Below the pieces are notes generated by a model. The model saw nothing but the letters and a program-made list of their open reading frames with translations. It searched no databases and was not told the origin of the DNA. Below are positions 1-5,862 of a DNA stretch of 12,337 nucleotides, piece after piece. Position 1 is the first letter of the stretch. Each line of letters begins with the position of its first letter. A program made the translations under genes and the position numbers. Origin of the DNA: Rhodothermaceae bacterium (GTDB lineage: Bacteria; Bacteroidota; Rhodothermia; Rhodothermales; Rubricoccaceae); the NCBI GenBank assembly GCA_013003465.1, contig JABDIZ010000192.1, forward strand, positions 1 through 12,337, read 5' to 3'.

Positions 1-870
1 GTGCTGACCCTGCGACGCATACGGGCGGACCTCGAAGTCCCCCAGCCGAAACACCACCTCATCGAGGTGCGGCCCAACGAGCGTGCGTCCCCGCTCGGCC
101 TCCCGGCGCTCCACGCGGTCGAGGCGCGCACGGAAGCGTTCGGCGAGAAGCTCCGCCTCTGGCTCATCCTCCACCGGAGCGACGGTCTGATAGGTCATCG
201 TTGGCTCCTCTCCGACCGCATCGAGCAGCCGATAGGCCTCGGCCAAGAACTCGGCGAAGCGGGAGAGGAAGCGGCGGCGGCGGTCGATGATCCGCGTGCC
301 GAGGGCAACCAGTTCGGTGTCCCAGGCGTCGAGGGTACCGGGGGCGAGGCGGCGTCCGCGTCGGATCTGCTGCAGGAGCGCGTTGCGCTGCTTAAGCGCA
401 CGCCGGTACTTGAGCAGATCGTCGAGGTAGACAGGATGGGCCTGGCTCAGCGTGGCATCCAGAAAGCGCCGCCGCTCCTCGGGGCCGCCCGCCGTGAGCG
501 CATAATCCGCCGGCGAGAGCACGACGATGGGAAGTTCGCCGACGATTTCGGCTAGCCGATTCAGTGGGGCGCCGTTGAGGAAGAGGCGCTTGCCTTCGGA
601 GGGCACATACACCAGCTTGGCCGTCACCGCGGCCCGGCGTTCGCCCTCGAAGGTGCCCTCGATCTCGAAGAAGGGACAGCCGCGCCGTACGGCGTGAGCA
701 TCGGTGCTCGTCAGGAAGCTCTTCGTGAGGCAGAGGTAGTGGACGGCCTCGAGTACATTGGTCTTGCCCGCCCCGTTGGGCCCGACCAGCAGGTTGACCT
801 TCGGGGCCAAGTCGAGCGTTGTTTCGGCGTGCGCGCGAAACGAGAGCAGGCGAAGGTGACGGAGGTGCAT
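1..870 (-). CDS. recF: RecF, DNA replication/repair ATPase (C-terminus cut by window edge)
   Basis: RecF is a cytoplasmic SMC-like ATPase that, with RecO and RecR, loads RecA onto gapped single-stranded DNA. Reading the minus strand from the ATG at 870 gives 290 codons with no stop, ending at the window edge. The protein starts MHLRHLRLLSFRAHAET, the usual RecF opening. The Walker A motif GPNGAGKTN lies at residues 30-38. The stretch LFLNGAPLNRLAEIVGELPI followed by VVLSPADYAL (about 105-135) is typical of the family, as is the later VGPHLDEVVF. The last seven visible residues, YASQGQH, are the start of the ABC signature. RecF proteins run to roughly 360-380 residues, so about 80 residues, including Walker B, lie outside. 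No Shine-Dalgarno is visible before the ATG. recF often sits near dnaA, dnaN and the origin, but those genes are not in view. Confidence 0.96.
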   Translation of the reverse strand, partial: MHLRHLRLLSFRAHAETTLDLAPKVNLLVGPNGAGKTNVLEAVHYLCLTKSFLTSTDAHAVRRGCPFFEIEGTFEGERRAAVTAKLVYVPSEGKRLFLNGAPLNRLAEIVGELPIVVLSPADYALTAGGPEERRRFLDATLSQAHPVYLDDLLKYRRALKQRNALLQQIRRGRRLAPGTLDAWDTELVALGTRIIDRRRRFLSRFAEFLAEAYRLLDAVGEEPTMTYQTVAPVEDEPEAELLAERFRARLDRVERREAERGRTLVGPHLDEVVFRLGDFEVRPYASQGQH

Positions 871-889
871 GGGGCACAGTGGCGAGCGA

Positions 890-920
890 GAACTTCAACG
901 GAAGGTGCCCGGTGAAGTTC
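890..920. repeat. 8-bp perfect inverted repeat upstream of recF
   Basis: GAACTTCA at 890-897 and TGAAGTTC at 913-920 are exact inverted copies separated by 15 bp. The arm centres are about 23 bp apart, near two helical turns. The site begins 19 bp upstream of the recF start codon, so it could be an operator or a hairpin in the recF leader. Immediately beside it, GAAG-TTCG-CTTC could form a small four-base-pair hairpin on the plus strand. No protein is known to bind here; the regulatory role is inferred from position and symmetry only. Confidence 0.35.
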
Positions 921-1030
921 GCTTCGCCGGAGCCCTGAAACACGTTGCCCGGCCACTCTGGCTGAGCAGCCGGACAATATGTGTAGGCGGACTTCTTTCC
1001 CTAGCGGAGGAAGCCTATTATGCAGCGGGC

Positions 1031-1153
1031 TCAACCTCCACCGGGCGGCGGCGGTGGGGGGGGCGGCGGTGGATCATCCGGGTTGTCGGGTGGGTCCTCC
1101 TCACTCGCTATGGCCGGAGCGAGGTGAAGCCAATACGGGCGCTCGTCAATCAT
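1031..1153 (-). CDS. Small proline-rich protein, 40 residues, unrecognised
   Basis: I do not recognise a family. The minus strand from ATG at 1153 to TGA at 1031 encodes 40 residues. It starts MIDERPYWLHLAPAIASEED, continues with an acidic Pro/Asp/Asn stretch, then ten prolines (residues 28-37), and ends in three glycines. There is no signal peptide or membrane segment. A perfect AGGAGG lies 8 nt before the ATG; no other gene here has one. The prolines use three different codons (CCA, CCG, CCC) and the glycines two (GGT, GGA), so the tail is not one repeated triplet and looks kept for its amino acids. It is divergent from the TPR-CHAT gene, with 60 bp between start codons, and lies 160 bp upstream of recF on the same strand. 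It could be a partner or substrate of the CHAT protein, a precursor peptide, or a ribosome-stalling leader, since polyproline needs EF-P. An 8-base G run on the plus strand (1056-1063) makes the frame sensitive to a sequencing indel. Confidence 0.68.
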   Translation of the reverse strand: MIDERPYWLHLAPAIASEEDPPDNPDDPPPPPPPPPPGGG

Positions 1154-1161
1154 GTGGGTGG

Positions 1162-1167
1162 CCTCCT
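1162..1167 (-). promoter_or_regulatory. Consensus Shine-Dalgarno AGGAGG for the small proline-rich gene
   Basis: The minus strand reads AGGAGG here, separated by 8 nt from the ATG at 1153, which is standard spacing. It fixes the start of the 40-codon gene. The other genes in this window start without any comparable purine-rich site, as is usual in Bacteroidota-like bacteria, so this one stands out. Confidence 0.7.
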
Positions 1168-1213
1168 AGAAAAGGTGCATGAGATACATCGCACGATACA
1201 CGTCTAATGCAAA

Positions 1214-3904
1214 ATGTACAAGGCTTCCTTGAGTATGATCGGATTGGTCTTGATGAGCCTAATGAAGACCGGCGATGCAGCAGCTCAGTCAGCCTGTGAG
1301 CAACCGTTTGGAGACGTCGGGACCGCCTACTATGCACGCTATGAAACCGGACGCACGGATTGGGAGGCCCTGGGACCGTTGATCGCTCGGGCGCGCCGAT
1401 GTTTTGGAGAGGCCCGCACGGCGGCGCACGCCCAACTCTATGACTATGAAGTCTCAGTGCTGAGCCTCCAGCGTCGCTTCGCCGAAGCCGATAGCGTGAT
1501 CGGCGTGTTCTTTGCCGACTTTGCGTCCGTGGCTGCCCCCGATGTGGTGGCGCGTATGCACCTCCGGCGCGCTTATCTCTACTCGCGTCGTGGCCGCACC
1601 GCAGATCGCCTCCACGAATACGCCCAGGCGGCGGCCATGATGGCGGAGCTGCCGCCGCGCGAGGCAGCCCAAGCGCTCTCCAGGATGGGGACGGCCTATC
1701 GGACTGTGGGCGACTTCTACACGGCCCAGCGCTATTTGACGCAAGCGGACTCGATTTTCTCCGCGCTCTACGTTGAGGATCCCGTGCAGTACGGGCCGCT
1801 GCTGGGGCGGGTGCGATTGCGGCGAGCCGAGATTCTGATCCACGAGGGGGAGCGCGGTGATCGAACGCCTGCGGACCTGCTGCGTCGGGCCCGGCCGCTG
1901 CTCGCCGATGCCCTGCGGCTGATTCCGCCGACCCCGGCCGAGGCCTACATCCGCCAGCAGGCGCTGCTCTGGATGGTCCTGATGCTCCGGCTTAGCGAAG
2001 AGCCCCAGGTTGCACTGGCGTACGCCGAAGAAGCACACCGGCTCAATCGTTTGGTGTCGGCGAGCTATCCGGTGGGTGAGACGTGGGCCTGGCGCTCCGA
2101 GGGTGACATCCATCTGGATCTGGGAAACCACGCTCTGGCGGCGGCGGCCTACGAGAGGGCACGAACCCTGGCGCAGGCTAGCAATGAGCTTGGGGAAGAG
2201 AGACAGGCGGAGGTCGGGCTGGGCCAGGTGGCCGAAGCCCGAGCTGTAGACCTCGCGGGGTACCGCCAAGCTGAGGCGCACTTCCGGCGGGCGGCCGCGC
2301 TCGCAGAGCGACGGCGCGCTTCGTTCGGCACGCACGACTGGAGTGCCTCCGCGTGGGAATCCGCCCAGAAGCCCTATCGGCACCTGACTCGGGTGTTGCT
2401 CAAGCAGGGGCGTCCGGCCGAGGCCTTCGCGGCGCTCGACGCCACACGCGCCCGCTACCTCCGCGACCTGCGCAGGTTGGCCTCGCTCCAGAATCGCCTC
2501 GACTTGGCCGACCGGGTGCGGCTCGATAGCCTCAACGAGCACCTCTACGAGGTGCGCTACGCCCTAGGGGCACGCGACCTGCCCATCGCGCGACGCAGTG
2601 AACTCAACGGTGAGCTGCTGGCATTGCAGCGCCAGATCGAGGCGCTCATGGAGTTCGCCGAGACCGACCCCGATTCGCTCGACGTGTCGGCGCTACAGCG
2701 CTCGCTCGCGGACAACAATCAGGTGCTGCTCTCCTACTTCTTTGACGAGGAGAGTGCATTCGTCTTTGTGGTCCGCTCCGATACGTTGCTGGCTGTGAAA
2801 CTGGCCACCTCCGAAGCTGCACTACGGGAAGACCTCGCTCAGGTGAGCAGCCTGTGGTCGCTCGATGACCCAGAGGCCGTGGCCTCCGCGCCCTCCTTCA
2901 ACCTGCGTCCCCTAGAGCGGATCTATGACGCGCTGGTTGCACCCATTCGCGCAGAAATTCCTAGCGAGGCTGCGCTCGTCATCGTTCCGCAAGGCGTGTT
3001 GTCACGGTTTCCGTTTGGGTTGTTGCTCGAAGCCGAGCACCCGCCCTACGAGTACGCTACAGCGCCCTATCTCTTCCGCAGCCACCGCATCACCACCGAG
3101 TTGGCGGCGGGGCTCCTTCTCGAGACGACAAGCGTCTCCGAGCGCGCGCTTCCCATGTTGGCCCTGGGGCGTAGCCGCTTCGGGGGGCTCCGGCCCGGCC
3201 CCTTTCGCGACCGCGATGCGCCGCGCCTGCCCGATCTCCCTGCCGTCGAAGACGAGGTTCGGCAGATTCACCGCCGTCTCGGGGGCCTCGAAGCGCTCAA
3301 CGAGACGGCCACCGAAGACTTCCTCTATGCCCACCTCGGCGAGGCGCGTCTGCTCCACCTCGCGTCGCACGCTTTCGTCGATCCCATCTTGCCCCTCTAC
3401 AGCCGCGTCGTTCTGTGGGGTTCCTCGGAGGGGAACGACGACGGCACGCTATACCTCTACGAGCTGCAGGGGCGTGCCGTCGCACCCGAGTTGGTCGTGC
3501 TCAGTGGGTGCAGCACGGCGCGTGGACGCACCCGCGTCGGTGAGGGCATGATGGGCATGCAGTATGCCTTCCGCGCTATGGGCACCCGAAGTGTGCTTGC
3601 TACGCTCTGGCAGATCGAAGACGCGGCGACCGTCGATCTAATGGATCGTTTCTACGTCCATCTGCGCCGTGGGCTGGCGAAGGACGAAGCCCTTCGCCAG
3701 GCGCAGTTCGATTACCTCGATTCGCATGAGGGGCGCGAGGCCAGCCCGTTCTTCTGGGCAGCGCCGGTGCTCTATGGCAACACCGACGCAGTTAGCCTGG
3801 AGATGCCCGCACCGTCGGCGAGGCTGTGGATCCCGGTCGGGCTTCTTCTGGTTGTGATCGGACTCGCTCTCTCCCGTTTCCTTCGTCGCGCTGCGCATGG
3901 CTGA
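1214..3904 (+). CDS. Secreted, membrane-anchored TPR-CHAT (caspase-like) protein
   Basis: This is a predicted cysteine protease of the caspase-like CHAT family with a TPR scaffold. Residues 1-24 look like a Sec signal peptide: K3, a hydrophobic core at about 8-17, and an AAA cleavage site before Q25. Helical TPR-like repeats fill about residues 60-430, for example around SRMGTAYRTVGDFYTAQRYL and near 290-320. A charged helical linker follows. The CHAT domain spans about 565-857, beginning near LVIVPQGVLSRFPFGLLL (588-605). The catalytic dyad appears intact: H719 in HLASHA and C766 in VVLSGCSTARG, followed by the conserved GEG, AFRAMGTRSVLATLW and FFWAAPVLYG stretches. A transmembrane helix at about 871-887 ends in RFLRR, so TPR and CHAT should face the periplasm with a short cytoplasmic tail. 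The ATG at 1214 has no Shine-Dalgarno; M8 is an alternative start that keeps the hydrophobic core. The stop overlaps the murQ start by 8 bp, suggesting translational coupling. Substrate and trigger are unknown. Confidence 0.9.
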   Translation: MYKASLSMIGLVLMSLMKTGDAAAQSACEQPFGDVGTAYYARYETGRTDWEALGPLIARARRCFGEARTAAHAQLYDYEVSVLSLQRRFAEADSVIGVFFADFASVAAPDVVARMHLRRAYLYSRRGRTADRLHEYAQAAAMMAELPPREAAQALSRMGTAYRTVGDFYTAQRYLTQADSIFSALYVEDPVQYGPLLGRVRLRRAEILIHEGERGDRTPADLLRRARPLLADALRLIPPTPAEAYIRQQALLWMVLMLRLSEEPQVALAYAEEAHRLNRLVSASYPVGETWAWRSEGDIHLDLGNHALAAAAYERARTLAQASNELGEERQAEVGLGQVAEARAVDLAGYRQAEAHFRRAAALAERRRASFGTHDWSASAWESAQKPYRHLTRVLLKQGRPAEAFAALDATRARYLRDLRRLASLQNRLDLADRVRLDSLNEHLYEVRYALGARDLPIARRSELNGELLALQRQIEALMEFAETDPDSLDVSALQRSLADNNQVLLSYFFDEESAFVFVVRSDTLLAVKLATSEAALREDLAQVSSLWSLDDPEAVASAPSFNLRPLERIYDALVAPIRAEIPSEAALVIVPQGVLSRFPFGLLLEAEHPPYEYATAPYLFRSHRITTELAAGLLLETTSVSERALPMLALGRSRFGGLRPGPFRDRDAPRLPDLPAVEDEVRQIHRRLGGLEALNETATEDFLYAHLGEARLLHLASHAFVDPILPLYSRVVLWGSSEGNDDGTLYLYELQGRAVAPELVVLSGCSTARGRTRVGEGMMGMQYAFRAMGTRSVLATLWQIEDAATVDLMDRFYVHLRRGLAKDEALRQAQFDYLDSHEGREASPFFWAAPVLYGNTDAVSLEMPAPSARLWIPVGLLLVVIGLALSRFLRRAAHG

Positions 3905-4844
3905 TTCCGCCCTCTTCGATCAACTCCGACGCCTCACCACCGAGCAGCGCAATCCGCACTCCATGCAGATCGACATCGCCCCGCTCAGCGAGGTACTGGA
4001 GATCATTCATGCGGCTGATCAAGAGGCTGTTCAAGCTGTTACGCCCGAGTTGCCCTACATCGAGCATGCGGTGCGTTTATTGGAACAGGCGTTCAGAAAC
4101 GGAGGGCGGCTGTTTTACGCTGGCGCCGGGACGAGTGGGCGCCTCGGTGTCCTCGATGCGGCCGAGTGCCCCCCCACCTTTGGAACGCCGCCGGAGCTGG
4201 TGCAGGGGCTGATCGCAGGTGGTCCGGCGGCCATGTTCAAAGCCCAGGAAGGCGCGGAGGATCACGAATCAAATGGCGAGAATGCCATCAATGAAGCCAG
4301 CGTGACTGAGCGCGATGTGGTCTGTGGCATCGCCGCGAGCCGCCGGACGCCGTATGTGGCGGGGGCCGTGAAACGTGCGAAGGCGCTCGGTGCGACGACG
4401 CTCTTCGTGACCTGCAACCCCCGCGCAGCCTTCGCGGCCTCCGAACTGGCTGAGGTCGTGGACGTGGCGATGTGCGCCGACGTCGGCCCCGAGGTCGTCA
4501 TGGGCTCGACGCGGATGAAGAGCGGGACGGCGACCAAGCTGATCCTCAACATGCTCTCGACGGCCACCATGATCCGGCTCGGAAAGGTCTACGAAAACAT
4601 GATGGTGGACCTCCAGATGACCAACGCCAAGCTCGTCGAGCGCTCGCGCCGCATCGTGATGACAGCGACGGGCGTGAATTACGACACCGCGGGCGCCACG
4701 CTCGATGCTGCGGGCGGTCACGTCAAGACCGCGCTCGTGATGCTCTTGGCAGAGGTGGACGCCGACGAGGCGCGAGCGCGGATCGAGCACGGCGGCGGTT
4801 TCGTCCGCCACGCTGTGCAGGGAACGGCACCCAAGCAGGCCTGA
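3897..4844 (+). CDS. murQ: N-acetylmuramic acid 6-phosphate etherase MurQ
   Basis: MurQ cleaves the lactyl ether of MurNAc-6-phosphate to GlcNAc-6-phosphate and D-lactate, a cytoplasmic step of peptidoglycan recycling. The 315-residue length is normal for the family. Visible family motifs are LTTEQRNPHSMQID (13-26), YAGAGTSGRLGVLDAAECPP (74-93, SIS sugar-phosphate fold), EGAED (118-122), GIAASRRTPYV, and GSTRMKSGTATKLILNMLST followed by RLGKVYENMMVDLQMTNAKL. Two glutamates, E90 in AECPPT and E121 in EGAED, are 31 residues apart, matching the spacing of the catalytic pair E83/E114 in the E. coli enzyme. The ATG lies inside the last codons of the TPR-CHAT gene, so the two are probably cotranslated. 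No muropeptide kinase, permease or murQ-type regulator is in view. The stop is 5 bp from the stop of the convergent lipoprotein gene. Confidence 0.96.
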   Translation: MADSALFDQLRRLTTEQRNPHSMQIDIAPLSEVLEIIHAADQEAVQAVTPELPYIEHAVRLLEQAFRNGGRLFYAGAGTSGRLGVLDAAECPPTFGTPPELVQGLIAGGPAAMFKAQEGAEDHESNGENAINEASVTERDVVCGIAASRRTPYVAGAVKRAKALGATTLFVTCNPRAAFAASELAEVVDVAMCADVGPEVVMGSTRMKSGTATKLILNMLSTATMIRLGKVYENMMVDLQMTNAKLVERSRRIVMTATGVNYDTAGATLDAAGGHVKTALVMLLAEVDADEARARIEHGGGFVRHAVQGTAPKQA

Positions 4845-4849
4845 CGAAC

Positions 4850-5713
4850 TTACCGTTCGGCACCTGCGCGGAGCACCGGCTCTTGCTTGACCACATGGCT
4901 CCCACCGGCAATGGCGAAGACGCGCTCGCCCTGGCTTATGAAGTCGAGAATAATGCGTGCGGCGTGCCGGTCGCGGGCTTCGTTGACCACATTAGCGAGG
5001 GCCTGAAGGCGCGTGGGGTTGGGGCTCGGGTGGATGGCCTCCGGCGGCAGGTCGCGCCAGGGTCCGAAATGGGCGAAGCGTTCGTTCCAGAGGGCGTCGA
5101 GTGCGGTGAGGTCTGGGAGGCTGCCCTCGAGGCCGGGGCGGCTACCCCGCTTGCGAAGCAGATGGGCTGCGAGGTCATCGATGTCGTCTGCGGAGCGGCC
5201 CTCGCTGCGTTCGGACAGAAAGACGCGGAGGGTGTAGAACAGGGTGGCCTCCTCAACGGGGAAGGCGCGCGTCACCTCAGCGACTTCATCCTCCCACGAG
5301 GGCTCCAGCGTGTAGATCGGTACGCCGTCCCGGCGGGCGAGGTGGAGCACTGCGCCGAACTCGCCATGCTTCGACACCGCCCGGTCGAGCCCGCCCCCAT
5401 ACCAGCCCAGCCGATTCTCTGTCACCGCGACGGTCGGACCGAACGCCTCCCACCGGGCCGCGATGTCGGCGATCTGCGGGTCGTCCGGGTCGTTGATGTG
5501 GCGCGAGCCGTAATAGAGCAGCGCACCCTGGCCCGGGATCGAGACGAGATAGGGCCACTCGCGCTCGGCCATGAGCGAGTCGTGCTGGGCCATCGTGCGG
5601 AAGGGCGCAGCGAAGGTGATAGCGGAGGAGGGCGTGTAGCCTTCGATCTCCCCGACGCCACAGCCGCTGAGGGTGAGCAGCGTGGCTAGGCCAAGGATGG
5701 AGCGGTGGAGCAT
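4850..5713 (-). CDS. Lipoprotein, probable TraB/GumN/TIKI-like (EreA/ChaN clan) protein
   Basis: This is a 287-residue predicted lipoprotein. Residues 1-17 form a short signal peptide with the lipobox LSGC, and C18 would be lipidated, placing the protein at the outer membrane or periplasm. The mature part has two GxxH motifs: GSRH at 69-72 (in LLYYGSRHIND) and GGSH at 270-273 (in VFAIAGGSHVVKQEPVL). Between them, AVTENR holds E99 and R101. Two GxxH motifs flanking a Glu and an Arg are the signature of the TraB/GumN/TIKI group, some of whose members are metalloproteases. The assignment rests on these motifs and the strand-like context, not on a database match. It converges on murQ with a 5-bp gap and diverges from mfd across 128 bp. 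No Shine-Dalgarno is seen before the ATG at 5713. It could be catalytic or only a binding protein. Confidence 0.75.
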   Translation of the reverse strand: MLHRSILGLATLLTLSGCGVGEIEGYTPSSAITFAAPFRTMAQHDSLMAEREWPYLVSIPGQGALLYYGSRHINDPDDPQIADIAARWEAFGPTVAVTENRLGWYGGGLDRAVSKHGEFGAVLHLARRDGVPIYTLEPSWEDEVAEVTRAFPVEEATLFYTLRVFLSERSEGRSADDIDDLAAHLLRKRGSRPGLEGSLPDLTALDALWNERFAHFGPWRDLPPEAIHPSPNPTRLQALANVVNEARDRHAARIILDFISQGERVFAIAGGSHVVKQEPVLRAGAER

Positions 5714-5761
5714 AGGGCACGGAAAAGCGACGGGTGTCTCTTCGCATGGGACGGCCTCGAA

Positions 5762-5775
5762 GTTTCGTCGGAGGT
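5762..5775 (+). repeat. 14-bp direct repeat, copy 1 (upstream of mfd)
   Basis: GTTTCGTCGGAGGT occurs here and again, exactly and in the same orientation, at 10132-10145 upstream of the SRPBCC gene. Both copies lie in intergenic DNA before a plus-strand gene, this one 66 bp before the mfd ATG. It may be a shared promoter or operator element. One 14-base match in a 12-kb GC-rich window is not rare by itself; the shared intergenic placement is what makes it notable. Confidence 0.3.
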
Positions 5776-5777
5776 GG

Positions 5778-5862
5778 CCGAGCGAGCGGACCTCGGTTCC
5801 GCCCGATGCGTTGACGGAACGCCCCGTTCACTGAGGCGCAGATGTGCTGCGCCTCGCGTTTT
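5778..5862 (+). promoter_or_regulatory. Structured leader with start-site hairpin before mfd
   Basis: Three hairpins can be drawn in a row on the plus strand. CCGAG/CTCGG (5778-5782 with 5792-5796) has a 9-nt loop. GAACG/CGTTC (5817-5821 with 5825-5829) has a 3-nt loop. GAGGCGCAG/CTGCGCCTC (5833-5841 with 5847-5855) is a perfect 9-bp stem with a 5-nt loop, followed after GCG by TTTT at 5859-5862. The proposed mfd ATG (5842-5844) is the first three bases of the last loop, and the only Shine-Dalgarno-like GAGG (5833-5836) is in its stem. It could occlude translation initiation, act as an intrinsic terminator or attenuator, or end a short upstream RNA. If it is a terminator, mfd probably starts at a downstream GTG. 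Confidence 0.4.

Noticed and set aside
1179..1232. Possible 17-codon leader peptide overlapping the start of the TPR-CHAT gene, after AAAAGG
   Set aside because: The purine stretch is too close to its ATG, and the frame is short with no distinctive content. Chance is the simpler explanation.
1454..2542. Minus-strand open frame of about 362 codons inside the TPR-CHAT gene
   Set aside because: This is the usual antisense open frame of a GC-rich gene; its translation shows no recognisable domain, and the plus-strand TPR repeats explain the sequence.
4472..5689. Long plus-strand open frame of about 405 codons
   Set aside because: It runs antisense through the lipoprotein gene and out of frame over the end of murQ. 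Its translation is Arg/Gly/Asp-rich with no family features, whereas the murQ and lipoprotein frames carry clear motifs.
5762..5830. tRNA-like stretch (GGTGGCCGAG resembling the 5' end of a serine or leucine tRNA)
   Set aside because: No T-loop GGTTCGAATCC-type sequence, anticodon arm or matching acceptor stem follows.
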